Assembly (NCBI RefSeq): GCF_000423325.1
Contig: NZ_AUHT01000004.1
Coordinates: forward strand, 1 to 64,000
Direction of reading: 5' to 3'
Source: Lysobacter defluvii IMMIB APB-9 = DSM 18482
Lineage (GTDB): Bacteria; Pseudomonadota; Gammaproteobacteria; Xanthomonadales; Xanthomonadaceae
Length of the DNA: 64,000 bases
The notes under the pieces: model-generated
The model's input: only the letters and a program-made list of their open reading frames with translations
The model's database searches: none
What the model was told of the DNA's origin: nothing
Part shown: positions 9,991 to 20,192 of the stretch, piece after piece
Layout: each line of letters begins with the position of its first letter
Numbering within the stretch: position 1 is the stretch's first letter
Program-made: the position numbers and the translations under genes

Positions 9991-11285
9991 GGACCCTGGT
10001 CTGGAACCAGCTGGACGCGAAGGCGCGTGCCGCGGCCCTGCGGCGTCCTGCGCAGGTGGAGGCCGCCACGACGGCCCGGGCGGTCGAGGCGCTGCTGCGC
10101 GAGGTCCGCTCCGGCGGCGAGGAGGCGCTGCGCTCCCTGAGCCGGCGTTTCGATGGTGCCGATCCCGGGCAGCTGGAAGTGTCCCCGGAGGAATTCGCCG
10201 CCGCGGAAGCGGCCACGCCGCGCGCGCTGCGCCTCGCGATCGACGAGGCCGCGACGCGGATCGAGCGCTTCCACCGCGCCGGCATGCGCGAAGACGTGGC
10301 GGTGGAGACCGCGCCGGGTGTGCGCTGCGAGCGCGTGCTGCGCCCGATCCGGCGCGTCGGGCTGTACGTGCCCGCCGGTTCCGCGCCCCTGCCTTCCACC
10401 GCGCTGATGCTCGCCATCCCCGCACGCCTGGCCGGCTGCCCCGAGGTGGTGCTGTGCACGCCGCCACGCGCGGACGGCACGGCCGACCCGGCGGTGCTGG
10501 TTGCCGCCGCCCGCGCCGGCGTGGACCGGGTGTTCAAGCTGGGCGGGGTGCAGGCGATCGCCGCCATGGCGTTCGGGACTGGACCCGTCCCCGCCTGCGA
10601 CAAGCTGTTCGGGCCCGGCAACGCCTGGGTCACCGAAGCCAAGCGCCAGGTGGCCGCGATGGAGGGCGGTCCGGCGATCGACCTGCCGGCCGGCCCTTCG
10701 GAGGTGCTGGTGGTCGCCGACGCCGGGGCCAATCCGGTGTTCGTCGCCGCGGACCTGCTGTCCCAGGCCGAGCACGGCCCGGATTCGCAGGTGCTGCTGG
10801 TCACCGACGCACCCGCGCTGGCGGAGGCCGTCGCGGACGAGCTCGAGCGCCAGCTCGCGCGCCTGCCACGCGCCGGCACCGCACGCGCGGCGCTGGAATC
10901 CTCCTCGATCATTCTGGTCGGCTCGCCCGGCGAAGCCCTGGAGGTCAGCAACGCCTATGCGCCCGAGCACCTGATCCTGGCCCTGCGCGAGCCGCGGAAG
11001 TGGCTCCCCCGTGTGACCGCGGCGGGCTCGGTGTTCCTGGGCGACTGGGCACCGGAGGCGCTGGGCGACTACTGCAGCGGCACCAACCACGTGCTGCCCA
11101 CCAGCGGCGCCGCGCGGCATGCCAGCGGCCTGGACGTGTCCGCGTTCCAGGTGTCGATCACGGTGCAGGAGGTCGACCGGTCCGGGCTCGGTGCGATAGG
11201 ACCGTGCGCGATCGAGCTGGCCCGCGCCGAAGGCCTGGAGGCGCACCTGCGGGCGGTGGCGCTGCGCCTGGGGGCGGCGGCATGA
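9987..11285 (+). CDS. hisD: Histidinol dehydrogenase
   Basis: Performs the two final NAD-dependent oxidations, histidinol to histidine, using a zinc-containing homodimer. The 432-residue product has the N-terminal [16 protein letters not shown] region, [15 protein letters not shown], and the HisD signature around [15 protein letters not shown] and [13 protein letters not shown], which holds catalytic and zinc-binding residues. [14 protein letters not shown] lies near the C-terminus. It overlaps hisG (ATGA, 9987-9990) and hisC (ATGA, 11282-11285). Confidence 0.96.
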   Translation: MRTLVWNQLDAKARAAALRRPAQVEAATTARAVEALLREVRSGGEEALRSLSRRFDGADPGQLEVSPEEFAAAEAATPRALRLAIDEAATRIERFHRAGMREDVAVETAPGVRCERVLRPIRRVGLYVPAGSAPLPSTALMLAIPARLAGCPEVVLCTPPRADGTADPAVLVAAARAGVDRVFKLGGVQAIAAMAFGTGPVPACDKLFGPGNAWVTEAKRQVAAMEGGPAIDLPAGPSEVLVVADAGANPVFVAADLLSQAEHGPDSQVLLVTDAPALAEAVADELERQLARLPRAGTARAALESSSIILVGSPGEALEVSNAYAPEHLILALREPRKWLPRVTAAGSVFLGDWAPEALGDYCSGTNHVLPTSGAARHASGLDVSAFQVSITVQEVDRSGLGAIGPCAIELARAEGLEAHLRAVALRLGAAA

Positions 11286-12385
11286 ACATGGCCGTGGACC
11301 GCAGCGGGGACCCGCTGAACCTGGTGCGGCCGGACCTGCTCGGCTTCGAGGGCTACCGGTCGGCACGCGTCGCCGGCGGGGCCGGCCGCGAATGGCTCAA
11401 CGCCAATGAAGCCGCCTGGCCCAACCCGGTGGATCCGGATGCCCGCTTGCGCCGCTACCCGGACCCGCAGCCGCAGGCCCTGCGCGAGCGGCTGGCCGCG
11501 CTCTACGGGTGCGACGCCGGACAGTTGCTGCTCACGCGCGGGAGCGACGAGGCCATCGACCTGCTGGTCCGTGCGCTGTGCCGGCCCGGGGGCGATGCCG
11601 TGGTCGTCTGCCCGCCTACCTTCGGCATGTACGCCGTCTGTGCGCGCCTGCATGGAAGCCGCGTCCTCGAGCTGCCGCTGGTCGAAGGTCCGGGCGGATT
11701 CGCCTGCGCGCTGGACGAGGTCGCGACCCTGGCGGAAGCCTCCCGGGCGCGGCTGGTGATGCTGTGCTCGCCGGGCAACCCGACCGGCCACCTGGTCCCG
11801 CTGGAGGCGATCGACGCCCTGGCGTGGCGGCTGCAGGACCGGGCCATGCTGGTGGTGGACGAGGCCTACATCGAGTTCGCGGAGGCGCCCTCGGCCACGA
11901 CGCTGCTGCCGCGGCGGCGCAACCTGGCGGTGCTGCGGACGCTGTCGAAGGCCCACGCGCTGGCCGGACTGCGGCTTGGGAGCGTGATCGCCGACCCCGC
12001 GCTGGTGCGGGTCCTCGCGCGCTGCCAGGCGCCGTACCCGTTGCCGGCCCCGAGCGTGGAGCAGGCGTTGCAGGCGCTGGAGCACGACGTGCTGGAAGCC
12101 ACCCGGGCGCGGGTCGAGGAGACCGTCGCCGGCCGCGAGGCACTGCGCGCCGCCCTCGGGCGCCTGCCGGGGATCCGGACGGTGTATCCGTCCTCCGGCA
12201 ACTTCCTGCTGGTCCGCTTCACCGACGCGGCGGAGGCGTTCGACCGGCTGCTCGGGGCGTGCGTGGTCGTGCGCGACCAGCGGCATGTCCCGGGGTTGGA
12301 GGATGCGCTGCGCATCACCGTCGGCACCCCGGAGCAGAACCGGCGCGTGCTCGATGCGCTGGCCGGCGCGGAGGCGGCCGCATGA
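11282..12385 (+). CDS. hisC: Histidinol-phosphate aminotransferase
   Basis: PLP-dependent transamination of imidazole-acetol phosphate to histidinol phosphate. The 367-residue product contains [10 protein letters not shown] and [11 protein letters not shown]. The PLP-lysine segment is [14 protein letters not shown], and the phosphate-binding RGSDEAID precedes these. An alternative ATG at 11288 would remove two residues. It overlaps hisD and hisB by four bases each, so expression is coupled. Confidence 0.95.
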   Translation: MNMAVDRSGDPLNLVRPDLLGFEGYRSARVAGGAGREWLNANEAAWPNPVDPDARLRRYPDPQPQALRERLAALYGCDAGQLLLTRGSDEAIDLLVRALCRPGGDAVVVCPPTFGMYAVCARLHGSRVLELPLVEGPGGFACALDEVATLAEASRARLVMLCSPGNPTGHLVPLEAIDALAWRLQDRAMLVVDEAYIEFAEAPSATTLLPRRRNLAVLRTLSKAHALAGLRLGSVIADPALVRVLARCQAPYPLPAPSVEQALQALEHDVLEATRARVEETVAGREALRAALGRLPGIRTVYPSSGNFLLVRFTDAAEAFDRLLGACVVVRDQRHVPGLEDALRITVGTPEQNRRVLDALAGAEAAA

Positions 12386-13464
12386 GCGCGCCTCGTCCGA
12401 TCCTCTTCGTCGACCGCGACGGCACCCTGATCGAGGAGCCGGCCGACTTCCAGGTCGACCGCCTCGACAAGCTGCGCTTCGTGCCCGGCATGCTGCCGGC
12501 GCTGCTGCGGCTGCGCGACGCCGGCTACCGGCTGGTGATGGTCAGCAACCAGGACGGCCTGGGCACCCCGGCGTTCCCGCACGCGGACTTCGAGGCGCCG
12601 CACCGCCTGCTGATGCAGCTGCTGGAAAGCCAGGGCGTCGTCTTCGAGGACGTACTGATCGACCCGAGCCTGCCCGAAGAGGGCGCGCCTACCCGCAAAC
12701 CGGGCATCGGGCTGGTGTTGCCGTACCTGCGCGACCGCAGTGTCGACTGGTCGCGCTCGGCGGTGATCGGCGACCGCGAGACCGACGTCGCCTTCGCCCG
12801 GAACCTGGGGGTGCGTGCCTTCCAGCTGCGCACGGAGGAGTTCGGTGGCGAGTGGGACTGGCCGTCGATCGCCCACGAGCTGGTCGTGCTTCCGCGCCGC
12901 GGCGAAGTGGAGCGCAGCACGCGCGAAACCCGGATCCGCGTCCAGGTCGACCTGGACCGCGTGGCCGAGGCGCGGGTACGCACCGGCCTGGGCTTCTTCG
13001 ACCACATGCTCGAGCAGCTCGGCAAGCACGGCGGCTTCGCGCTGCAACTGGAGTGCGACGGCGACCTGCACGTCGACGAGCACCACACCGTGGAGGACTG
13101 CGCGCTGGCGCTCGGCGCGGCGCTGCGCGAGGCGGTCGGCGACAAGCGCGGGCTGGCGCGCTACGGCTTCAGCCTGCCGATGGACGACGCCCTGGCGAGC
13201 GCGGTGCTGGACTTCTCCGGGCGGCCGTACCTGGTGTTCGACGGCATGTTCCGCGCCGATCGGGTCGGGGCGCTGCCGACGGCGCTGGTGCCGCACTTCT
13301 TCCGCTCGCTGTGCGAGGCCGCGGGGCTGAACCTGCACCTGCGGGTCCGGGGCGAGGACGACCACCACAAGGTCGAGGCCTGCTTCAAGGTCGTGGCGCG
13401 TGCCTTGCGGCAGGCGCTGGCGCGCGAGGGCAACGAGCTGCCCAGCACCAAGGGCCTGTTGTGA
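12382..13464 (+). CDS. hisB: Bifunctional histidinol-phosphatase / imidazoleglycerol-phosphate dehydratase
   Basis: The fused 360-residue enzyme carries out steps 7 and 9 of histidine synthesis. The N-terminal HAD phosphatase starts [13 protein letters not shown] (nucleophile Asp in DRDGT), with VSNQDGLG and [12 protein letters not shown]. The C-terminal dehydratase, from about residue 170, shows metal-binding [12 protein letters not shown] and [22 protein letters not shown]-like [13 protein letters not shown] follows. Such fusion is typical of gammaproteobacteria. Its TGA overlaps the GTG start of hisH. Confidence 0.96.
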   Translation: MSAPRPILFVDRDGTLIEEPADFQVDRLDKLRFVPGMLPALLRLRDAGYRLVMVSNQDGLGTPAFPHADFEAPHRLLMQLLESQGVVFEDVLIDPSLPEEGAPTRKPGIGLVLPYLRDRSVDWSRSAVIGDRETDVAFARNLGVRAFQLRTEEFGGEWDWPSIAHELVVLPRRGEVERSTRETRIRVQVDLDRVAEARVRTGLGFFDHMLEQLGKHGGFALQLECDGDLHVDEHHTVEDCALALGAALREAVGDKRGLARYGFSLPMDDALASAVLDFSGRPYLVFDGMFRADRVGALPTALVPHFFRSLCEAAGLNLHLRVRGEDDHHKVEACFKVVARALRQALAREGNELPSTKGLL

Positions 13465-14078
13465 GCGGCGCTGACGCGGTGGAGGTGCTGCTGGTCGATG
13501 CCGGCGGGGCCAACCTGGGCTCGGTGCGCTACGCCTTCGAGCGGCTGGGTGCACGGGTGCGGATCGGGCGCGAGCCCGGCGAGGTGCGGTCGGCGGCGCG
13601 GCTGGTGTTGCCGGGCGTGGGGGCGGCAGGCACCGCGATGGCCCGACTGCGGGAGCTTGGCCTGGTCGAGGCGCTGCGCGCCCGGCGCGGGCCGGTGCTG
13701 GGCATCTGCCTGGGCATGCAACTGCTGTTCGAGTCCTCCGACGAGGGCGATGTCGAGTGCCTGGGGCTGCTGCCGGGACGGGTGCGCCGCCTTGCGGGCG
13801 GACCCGGACTGCGGGTGCCGCACATGGGCTGGAACGGCCTGTGTGTGGTGCGCGCCGATTCGTTGCTTTCCGGCGTGGGCGACGGCGACACCGCCTACTT
13901 CGTGCATTCCTACGCCGCGCCCGTCGGCGACTTCACCCTGGCCGCCACCGGTCACGGCGGGCAGTTCAGTGCCGTCGTGCGGCAGGGCGACTGCTGGGGC
14001 GTGCAGTTCCATCCCGAGCGCTCGGCGGCGACCGGCGCGCGGATCCTCCAGAACTTCCTCACCGGAGTGCCCGCATGA
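13461..14078 (+). CDS. hisH: Imidazole glycerol phosphate synthase, glutaminase subunit
   Basis: Class I glutamine amidotransferase that supplies ammonia to HisF. The triad is visible: cysteine in [10 protein letters not shown], and histidine and glutamate in [19 protein letters not shown] matches the oxyanion strand. GTG 13461, overlapping the hisB stop (GTGA), gives 205 residues; no ATG is available at the N-terminus. The hisH-hisA junction is another ATGA overlap. Confidence 0.95.
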   Translation: MSGADAVEVLLVDAGGANLGSVRYAFERLGARVRIGREPGEVRSAARLVLPGVGAAGTAMARLRELGLVEALRARRGPVLGICLGMQLLFESSDEGDVECLGLLPGRVRRLAGGPGLRVPHMGWNGLCVVRADSLLSGVGDGDTAYFVHSYAAPVGDFTLAATGHGGQFSAVVRQGDCWGVQFHPERSAATGARILQNFLTGVPA

Positions 14079-14851
14079 GCACGACGCCCCTACCCGCTGG
14101 CAACACCCGGCCTTTCGAGCCGATCCCGGCGCTGGACCTGCGCGGCGGCCGCGTGGTGCGCCTGGAGCAGGGCGATTACGGGCGCGAGACGGTCTATGGC
14201 GATGATCCGGCGGCCATCGCGCGCCGGTACGCCGACGCCGGCGCGCGATGGCTGCACCTGGTCGACCTGGAAGCCGCGCGGGACGGCGGCTACACCCTGC
14301 ACGCATTGCTGCGGGAGCTCGGCGGTTCCGGCCTGCGGGTGCAGACCGGGGGCGGCGTGCGCAGCGCCTCCGACGTGGAGCGGCTGCTCGAGGCCGGCGC
14401 CGCGCGCGTGGTGGTCGGCTCCATGGCGGTGCGCGAGCCGGAGACCGTCGCCGGTTGGCTGCGGGACTTCGGACAGGGGGCGGTCACGGTTGCGCTGGAC
14501 GCCCGGCAGGGTCCGGATGGCGAGTGGCGATTGCCGGTTGCCGGCTGGACCCGCGACGGCGGCGCCACCCTCGGCGCATTGCTGCAGCACTATGTGCAGG
14601 CCGGGCTGGCGCACCTGCTGTGCACCGACATCGAACGCGACGGCATGCTCGCCGGTCCCAACCTCGGGCTGTACCAGTGGATCGTCCGGCGCGCGCCGGG
14701 GTTGCAGGTCCAGGCCTCCGGCGGCATCCGGGACATCGCCGACATCGTGGCCGCCCGCGAGGCGGGCTGCGCCGCGGCGATCCTGGGCCGCGCGCTGCTG
14801 GAGGGCCGCTTCGGACCGGCGGACGCTGCGGCGGAGCGGCGGCCATGCTGA
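14075..14851 (+). CDS. hisA: ProFAR isomerase (phosphoribosylformimino-AICAR-phosphate ribotide isomerase)
   Basis: The (beta/alpha)8 barrel isomerase opens the ribose ring of ProFAR, giving PRFAR, the HisF substrate. Key segments are [19 protein letters not shown] (first catalytic Asp in ALDL), [19 protein letters not shown] and the phosphate-binding second half with [10 protein letters not shown] and ASGGIRD. The 258-residue length is normal with a short N-terminal extension. It overlaps hisF by seven bases. Confidence 0.95.
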   Translation: MSTTPLPAGNTRPFEPIPALDLRGGRVVRLEQGDYGRETVYGDDPAAIARRYADAGARWLHLVDLEAARDGGYTLHALLRELGGSGLRVQTGGGVRSASDVERLLEAGAARVVVGSMAVREPETVAGWLRDFGQGAVTVALDARQGPDGEWRLPVAGWTRDGGATLGALLQHYVQAGLAHLLCTDIERDGMLAGPNLGLYQWIVRRAPGLQVQASGGIRDIADIVAAREAGCAAAILGRALLEGRFGPADAAAERRPC

Positions 14852-15624
14852 GGCGGCGCATCATCCCCTGCCTCGACGTGCGCGACGGCCGGGTGGTCAA
14901 GGGCGTGCGCTTCCGCGACCACGTCGACGTGGGCGATGTGGTCGAACTGGCGTTGCGCTCCCGCGACCAGGGTGCCGACGAACTGGTGTTCTACGACATC
15001 ACCGCCAGCCCCGAGGGGCGCTGCGTGGATCCGGACTGGGTCCGGCGGGTGGCGCGCGAGCTGGACATCCCGTTCTGCGTGGCCGGTGGCATCGACGGCG
15101 TCGCCGCGGCGCGGGCGGTGCTGCATGCCGGCGCCGACAAGGTCTCGATCAACACCCCGGCGCTGGAGCGCCCCGCGCTGGTCGGAGAGCTTGCCGCGGA
15201 GTTCGGCTGCCAGTGCGTGGTGGTCGGCGTCGACAGCCTGCGCGATGACGATGGACAGTGGCGGGTGCGCGCCTTCACCGGCGATCCCTCGCGCACCCGC
15301 GCCGACGGGCGACGGACGCTGGACTGGATCGAAGAGGTGCAGCAGCGGGGCGCCGGCGAGATCGTGCTCAACTGCATGGGGAGCGATGGCGTGCGCGACG
15401 GCTACGACGTGGAGCAGCTGCGCGCGGCCAGGGCGGTGTGCAGGGTGCCGCTGGTCGCCTCCGGCGGCGCGGGCAATGCGCGCCACTTCGCCGAGGTGTT
15501 CCAGCAGGCCGATGTCGACGGCGCGCTGGCCGCGAGCGTGTTCCATTCCGGCACGCTCGCCATCCCCGAGCTCAAGCGCGAACTTCGGTCCCGGGGCGTG
15601 GAGGTGCGCGATGCAGTGGCTTGA
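14845..15624 (+). CDS. hisF: Imidazole glycerol phosphate synthase, cyclase subunit
   Basis: Barrel enzyme that closes the imidazole ring, using ammonia channelled from HisH, and releases IGP and AICAR. The 259-residue product starts [20 protein letters not shown] (catalytic Asp in CLDVRDG). It has [29 protein letters not shown] and the second catalytic region [13 protein letters not shown], then [11 protein letters not shown]. It shares 7 bases with hisA and 14 with hisI. Confidence 0.96.
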   Translation: MLRRRIIPCLDVRDGRVVKGVRFRDHVDVGDVVELALRSRDQGADELVFYDITASPEGRCVDPDWVRRVARELDIPFCVAGGIDGVAAARAVLHAGADKVSINTPALERPALVGELAAEFGCQCVVVGVDSLRDDDGQWRVRAFTGDPSRTRADGRRTLDWIEEVQQRGAGEIVLNCMGSDGVRDGYDVEQLRAARAVCRVPLVASGGAGNARHFAEVFQQADVDGALAASVFHSGTLAIPELKRELRSRGVEVRDAVA

Positions 15625-16210
15625 ACAGCTGGACTGGGACAAGCAACAGGGCCTGCTGCCCGCGATCGTGCAGGACGCCGACACGCTGCAGGTGCTGATG
15701 CTGGGCTACATGGACCGCGACGCGCTCCGGACCACGCGCGAGACCGGCCGGGTCACGTTCTTCAGCCGCAGCCGGCAACGCCTGTGGACGAAGGGCGAAT
15801 CGTCCGGGAACGTGCTGGAGCTGGTCTCCCTCGACGTGGACTGCGATGGCGACACGCTGCTGGTGCAGGCGCGGCCACGCGGGCCCACCTGCCACCTGGG
15901 ACGCCCGAGCTGCTTCCCCGACGCGCCGGCCGACTTCCTCGCCGGCCTGGACCGGCTGGTCGCCCGGCGCGAGCGCGAGCGGCCACCCGGCAGCTACACC
16001 ACGTCGCTGTTCGAGTCCGGTACCCGCCGCATCGCGCAGAAGGTGGGCGAGGAAGGCGTCGAGACCGCGCTCGCGGCGGTGGCACAGGACGGACAGGCGC
16101 TGGCGGGCGAGGGCGCGGACCTGCTCTACCACCTGCTGGTGCTGCTGCACGCGCGCGGGCTGTCGTTGGCCGATGTGGAGGCGGTGCTGCGCGAGCGTCA
16201 TCGCGGCTGA
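15611..16210 (+). CDS. hisI: Bifunctional phosphoribosyl-AMP cyclohydrolase / phosphoribosyl-ATP pyrophosphatase
   Basis: The fused HisIE of 199 residues performs steps 2 and 3. The N-terminal cyclohydrolase has [29 protein letters not shown] and the metal-binding [10 protein letters not shown] with [12 protein letters not shown]. The C-terminal MazG-like pyrophosphatase has [19 protein letters not shown] and [11 protein letters not shown]. It is the last gene of the his operon. No obvious terminator follows in the 57 bases before the next gene. Confidence 0.95.
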   Translation: MQWLEQLDWDKQQGLLPAIVQDADTLQVLMLGYMDRDALRTTRETGRVTFFSRSRQRLWTKGESSGNVLELVSLDVDCDGDTLLVQARPRGPTCHLGRPSCFPDAPADFLAGLDRLVARRERERPPGSYTTSLFESGTRRIAQKVGEEGVETALAAVAQDGQALAGEGADLLYHLLVLLHARGLSLADVEAVLRERHRG

Positions 16211-16267
16211 CGGTGCCTCGCGTAGCGGCGGGCTGCTAGTCTTCGCCGCTCCTGCAGGAGGGGTGCG

Positions 16268-17878
16268 ATGTCGGATCCGCGACCGGTACGTTGGCTGGCT
16301 TCCCTGGTGCTCGGCGCGATGCTGCTGCCGGTGCAGGCGGGCACGCTGCTCGAGGGGGAGGCGTTCGTCGACCTGGACGGCGATGGCCGCCGCGGTCCCG
16401 GGGAACAAGCGGCGGAGGGGATCAAGGTCTCCAACGGCCGCGAGGTCGTCCTGAGCGGCCCCGATGGCCACTTCGCACTGGAGCTGCGCGAGGGCGACAC
16501 CGTCTTCGCGATCAAGCCACCGGGATACGCGGTGCGCCCAGGCGAGAATGGCCTGCCCGAGTTCTGGCAACACCACTTTCCCGACGGCTCGCCGGAGCTG
16601 CGCTACGGCGGGATCCCCGCCGGCGGCGTGGAGCGGTTCGACGTGGCCCTGCAGCCTGTCGAGGAGGCCGGCGGCCCGCTGGAGGTGCTGGTCCTGGCCG
16701 ACCCGCAGGTCAAGAACACGGCCGACGTGGACTACTACGCGCGCGACATCATCGCCGACATCGCGGCGCGCCCGCCGGCGGCCTTCGGCATCAGCCTGGG
16801 CGACATCGTCGACGACGACCTCTCGCTGTACCCGGCCCTCAATGCGCACACCGCCTCGCTCGGGATCCCGTGGCTGCACGTGCCCGGAAACCACGACCTG
16901 GACTTCGATGCCGCCGACGACGCGCATTCGCTGCTGACCTACCGGCACACCTTCGGCCCGGACACCTTCGCCAGGGAGGAGGCCGGCGCGTCCTTCGTGC
17001 TGCTCGACAACGTCATCTACCTGCCCGGGCAGCGCCCGGCGTACACGGGCGGGCTGCGCGAGGACCAGTTCGCCTTCCTGGAGTCCTACCTGGCTACGCT
17101 GCCGGACGGGCAGGTGGTGGTGGTCGGGGCGCACATCCCGTTCTTCGACACCCATCCCGACCCGGCGGTGGAGACCTTCCGCAGCGCGGACCGCGAGCGC
17201 CTGTTTGCCCTGCTTGATCGCTTCGACCGCGTGCTGCTGCTGAGCGGCCACGGCCACGTCCAGCGGCACGTCTTCCACGAGGCCGCCAGCGGCTGGGAGG
17301 GCGCCTCGCCACTGCACGAGTACAACCTGGGTGCGGCCTGCGGCGCGTTCTGGTCCGGGGTGAAGGACGAGGCCGGCATCCCGGACGCGACCATGGCCGA
17401 CGGCACGCCCAACGGCTACGCGACCCTCCACATCGAAGGCGGCGACTACCGCCTGGCCTGGCACCCGGCGCGGCTGGGGCAGGACGATCCCGCCTTGACG
17501 CAAGCCATGGCGCTGCATGCACCCAGGGTGCTGCGGCAGGGGGCGTATCCCGCCTGGGGCGTGTACGCGAACGTCTTCATGGGGACGCCCGGCACGCGCG
17601 TCGAGTACCGGGTCGGGGAGGGCGAATGGCAGCCCATGCGCCGCGTCGAGCGTCCGGACCCGCGGCTGCTGGCCGAGAACGTGCGCGACGACGAGGCCGC
17701 GCAGCTGCGTGGCTACGACCGCTCACCGGAGGCCGAGCCGAGCACCCACCTGTGGCGCGGCGCGCTGCCGACGGACCTCGCCGAAGGCGAGCACACCATC
17801 GAAGTACGCGCCTTCGACCCCTGGCTGGGGGAACAACGCGCCCGCACAACCTACCGCCTGCAATCCGCAAATCCGTAG
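16268..17878 (+). CDS. Secreted calcineurin-like metallophosphoesterase
   Basis: The 536-residue protein has an N-terminal signal peptide (hydrophobic WLASLVLGAMLLPVQAG). Next comes a beta-rich MetallophosN-type domain with EF-hand-like DLDGDGRRGPGEQ. The phosphoesterase core follows: LADPQVKN, LGDIVDDD, VPGNHDLDF, VGAHIPFFD and SGHGHVQRH supply the two-metal site. A C-terminal MetallophosC-like domain ends the protein. It probably hydrolyses phosphate esters in the periplasm; the substrate is unknown. AGGAGG sits 6 bases before the ATG. The TAG stop (17876-17878) lies inside the left arm of a family D inverted repeat. Confidence 0.85.
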   Translation: MSDPRPVRWLASLVLGAMLLPVQAGTLLEGEAFVDLDGDGRRGPGEQAAEGIKVSNGREVVLSGPDGHFALELREGDTVFAIKPPGYAVRPGENGLPEFWQHHFPDGSPELRYGGIPAGGVERFDVALQPVEEAGGPLEVLVLADPQVKNTADVDYYARDIIADIAARPPAAFGISLGDIVDDDLSLYPALNAHTASLGIPWLHVPGNHDLDFDAADDAHSLLTYRHTFGPDTFAREEAGASFVLLDNVIYLPGQRPAYTGGLREDQFAFLESYLATLPDGQVVVVGAHIPFFDTHPDPAVETFRSADRERLFALLDRFDRVLLLSGHGHVQRHVFHEAASGWEGASPLHEYNLGAACGAFWSGVKDEAGIPDATMADGTPNGYATLHIEGGDYRLAWHPARLGQDDPALTQAMALHAPRVLRQGAYPAWGVYANVFMGTPGTRVEYRVGEGEWQPMRRVERPDPRLLAENVRDDEAAQLRGYDRSPEAEPSTHLWRGALPTDLAEGEHTIEVRAFDPWLGEQRARTTYRLQSANP

Positions 17879-17925
17879 GGCGCAACAGCGCAATACGGCG
17901 CGACAGCGCCTATTGCGCCCTACGG
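17873..17925. repeat. Repeat family D, 53-bp inverted repeat, copy 1
   Basis: Arms CCGTAGGGCGCAA (17873-17885) and TTGCGCCCTACGG (17913-17925) enclose a GCGC-rich centre. Both convergent flanking genes end inside it: the phosphoesterase uses the TAG of the left arm and mtnC uses the TAG of the right arm read on the minus strand. A second copy lies at 19812-19913, on the other side of the mtn genes. It may double as a bidirectional terminator. Confidence 0.85.
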
Positions 17926-18618
17926 TAGCGGGAGGGCGATTTCGGCGAAGGATTCCACGCGCGGATGGCCGTTCCACTCGGCCTCAGTCCGTGCGACCGG
18001 GTAGTCCTCGCGGCGGTCGAGCAGGGTGGTCGCCAGGCCGGCGTCGCGGGCGGCGTCCAGCTCGGCGACCACGTCGGACAGGAACAGGATCTCCCTGGCG
18101 GGCAGGCCGATCTCCGCGGCGATCCTGCGATAGCTCTCCGCCTCGCGCTTGGGACCGCTGGTGGTGTCATACCAGCCCGATACCAGCCCGGTCAGGTCCC
18201 CATGGCTGCTGTGGCCGAACAGCATGCGCTGCGCCGGCACGCTGCCGGAGGAATACACGTGGATGCCGATGCCCGCGTCGTGCCAGCGCTGCATCGCCTC
18301 CACCGCGTCGGGGTAGAAGTGCGAGTGGAACTCGCCGCTGCGGTAGCCGTCGGCCCAGATCATCCCCTGCAGGGCCTTGAGCGCGGTGTGCTTGCGGTCC
18401 TCGTCGATCCAGCCCTGCAGCACTTCCACCACCATGGCGTCCTGGCACGCGCCGCCCAGTTCCGCGGCGACCTGGTCCAGCCATCGGCGCACCTCCGGCT
18501 CCTGGCCGCGGGCCTCGACGAAGCCGGGCAGGGCGCGGCGGGCGTACGGGAACAGCACGTCCTTGACGAAGGAGATGCTGCTGGTGGTGCCCTCGATGTC
18601 GGTCAGGATCGCCTTCAT
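17920..18618 (-). CDS. mtnC: Enolase-phosphatase E1
   Basis: HAD-family bifunctional enzyme of methionine salvage. It enolises and dephosphorylates diketo-methylthiopentyl phosphate to the acireductone. The 232-residue product opens [20 protein letters not shown] (HAD nucleophile). [18 protein letters not shown] is the second motif, and [11 protein letters not shown] and [16 protein letters not shown] follow. The start at 18618 overlaps the mtnD stop by four bases. The last three codons and the stop run into the family D repeat. Confidence 0.94.
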   Translation of the reverse strand: MKAILTDIEGTTSSISFVKDVLFPYARRALPGFVEARGQEPEVRRWLDQVAAELGGACQDAMVVEVLQGWIDEDRKHTALKALQGMIWADGYRSGEFHSHFYPDAVEAMQRWHDAGIGIHVYSSGSVPAQRMLFGHSSHGDLTGLVSGWYDTTSGPKREAESYRRIAAEIGLPAREILFLSDVVAELDAARDAGLATTLLDRREDYPVARTEAEWNGHPRVESFAEIALPLP

Positions 18619-19166
18619 GCGCCCGGCTCGAAACGGGGGAAGCGCGCGGCGATGTCGCTGCCGGTGAAGTGCCCGACCCAGCCCTCCGGGTCGGTGAAGA
18701 AGCGGATCGCGACGAAGCGCGGCTCCGGCCCCATGTCGAACCAGTGGGTGGTCCCGTCGGGCACCGAGATCAGGTCGCCCTTTTTGCACAGCACCTCGTA
18801 GACCTTGCCGTCCACGTGCAGGGTGAAGAGCCCGGAGCCGTCGACGAAGAAGCGGACCTCGTCCTCCTTGTGGAAGTGCTCGTCGAGGAACTTCCTGCGC
18901 ATCTGCTCGCGCTGCGGGTTGTCCGGGGCGATCGAGACCACGTCGACGCTCTGGAAGCCGCGCTCGCGCACCAGCCGGTCGATGTCCGACCGGTAGGCCT
19001 CCATGATCTTCTCCGGCGTGTCGCCGGCGGCAACGGGGGCGCTGGCCTCCCAGCGCTGGAAGTCGACCCCGATCGGCGCCAGCTCGGCGGCGATGCGGTC
19101 CGGGTCCGAAGTCTCCAGCTGCGGCGTCCGCGGGTCGTCGTTGGCAAAGATGCGCAGTCGGCTCAT
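18615..19166 (-). CDS. mtnD: Acireductone dioxygenase
   Basis: Cupin metalloenzyme that oxidises acireductone to the methionine 2-oxo precursor and formate (Fe form), or takes the off-pathway Ni route. Metal ligands are visible in [13 protein letters not shown] (His, His, Glu), with the later His in TTHWFDMG. The 183-residue length is normal. The ATG at 19166 overlaps the mtnB stop (ATGA). Confidence 0.94.
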   Translation of the reverse strand: MSRLRIFANDDPRTPQLETSDPDRIAAELAPIGVDFQRWEASAPVAAGDTPEKIMEAYRSDIDRLVRERGFQSVDVVSIAPDNPQREQMRRKFLDEHFHKEDEVRFFVDGSGLFTLHVDGKVYEVLCKKGDLISVPDGTTHWFDMGPEPRFVAIRFFTDPEGWVGHFTGSDIAARFPRFEPGA

Positions 19167-19798
19167 TGCTGCAGTCTCCTCAGGTCCAGTTCGCAGCCGA
19201 GCAGGAACTCGAATGCCTCCAGGTGGCGGCGGGCCTCGGCCATGTCGCGGCCCCACGCGTACAGGCCGTGGCCGTCGATCAGGTACCCCCAGGCCGGACC
19301 GCGGTCGAGCCCGGCATCGGCCAGTGCGGACAGTGCGACCATGTCCTGGCTGTTCGGCAGCACCGGAAGGTCCAGCGCGGTCTCGTGGGTGCCGGTGCCG
19401 GCAAAGGCCTTCAGCAGCTCGTAGCCTTCCAGGCGCACGTGCCCGGCGCCGGCGAACAGCCTCGAGGCCACCGTCTGGTTGTGCGAGTGGGTGTGCAGCA
19501 CGCAGCCGACCTCCGGGAAGCGCCGGTACAGCCGGGTGTGCAGCAGGGTCTCGGCCGAAGGCCGGCGGTCCGTGCCCACCGGCGCGCCGTCCAGGTCGAC
19601 CACCATGAGCCCGGACGCGTCCAGCCGGCCCTTGTCGCCGCCCGACGCGGTGATGGCGACGTGCCGCTCGTCCATCCGCATCGAGAAGTTGCTGCTGGTC
19701 GCCGGCGTCCAGCCGCGCGCGGCGAGCTCGCGGACGTTGGCGACGAGTTCGGCGGCGCAGCGGTCGAAGGCGTGGGCGTTGTAAGGGTCTGCACTCAT
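19163..19798 (-). CDS. mtnB: Methylthioribulose-1-phosphate dehydratase
   Basis: Class II aldolase-like zinc enzyme that dehydrates methylthioribulose 1-phosphate, the first step encoded by this three-gene operon (mtnB-mtnD-mtnC). Metal-binding histidines lie in LHTHSHNQT, and [13 protein letters not shown] and ASGGDKGRL are family segments. 211 residues. No mtnA, mtnK or mtnE is present in the window, so the upstream and final steps must be encoded elsewhere. Its promoter must lie in or next to the family D repeat. Confidence 0.92.
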   Translation of the reverse strand: MSADPYNAHAFDRCAAELVANVRELAARGWTPATSSNFSMRMDERHVAITASGGDKGRLDASGLMVVDLDGAPVGTDRRPSAETLLHTRLYRRFPEVGCVLHTHSHNQTVASRLFAGAGHVRLEGYELLKAFAGTGTHETALDLPVLPNSQDMVALSALADAGLDRGPAWGYLIDGHGLYAWGRDMAEARRHLEAFEFLLGCELDLRRLQQ

Positions 19799-19811
19799 CG
19801 CCCGGATTCTA

Positions 19812-19913
19812 CCGTAGGGCGCAATAGCGGCCCTGGCCGCGTACTGCGCCGGATGGTCACGGCGGGTGCGTCAAAGTACGGCGCGATACGCCTTCGGCTA
19901 TTGCGCCCTACGG
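19812..19913. repeat. Repeat family D, 102-bp inverted repeat, copy 2
   Basis: The same terminal arms as copy 1 are present: CCGTAGGGCGCAA at 19812-19824 and TTGCGCCCTACGG at 19901-19913. The centre is longer and different. The right arm supplies the last codons and the TAG stop of the permease remnant on the minus strand. With copy 1 it brackets the mtnBDC operon. Confidence 0.85.
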
Positions 19914-20146
19914 TCCTTCAGGCCGGCGCGCAGGCGGCTGTGGCGATAGCCGTAGCCGAAGTACACCACCAGCCCGAACAGCGTCCAGCCGACGAAGATC
20001 CGCCAGTGCTCCACGAACGGCTGCCAGAACAGGTACAGGCAGGCCAGCACGGCGGCTTCGCCTTCAAGGCTGCCTTCGACCGGCTCGCCGGCATCGACGT
20101 GGCCTGCCGGCTCGATCGGCTTGCGCGCCAGGAGTTGATGGAGCAT
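19898..20146 (-). pseudogene. Amino-acid permease remnant with internal deletion
   Basis: The 82-residue frame looks like the two ends of an APC-family amino-acid permease joined together. The N-terminus MLHQLLARKPIEPAGHV resembles the cytoplasmic head of such permeases. The second half, CLYLFWQPFVEHWRIFVGW followed by a short hydrophobic segment and YGYRHSRLRAG, resembles the last transmembrane helix and tail. Some 400 central residues would be missing. It ends inside a family D repeat. The alternative is a genuine small one-helix membrane protein. The similarity is recognised by eye only. Confidence 0.45.
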
Positions 20147-20192
20147 TGGAGTGGTTCCGGTGGGCGCGCTGCGTCGATTGCGTGGGATCAGG

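Noticed and set aside
19799-19900. SAM riboswitch ahead of the mtn operon
   Set aside because: The upstream region is filled by the family D inverted repeat and shows no SAM riboswitch core that I can recognise.
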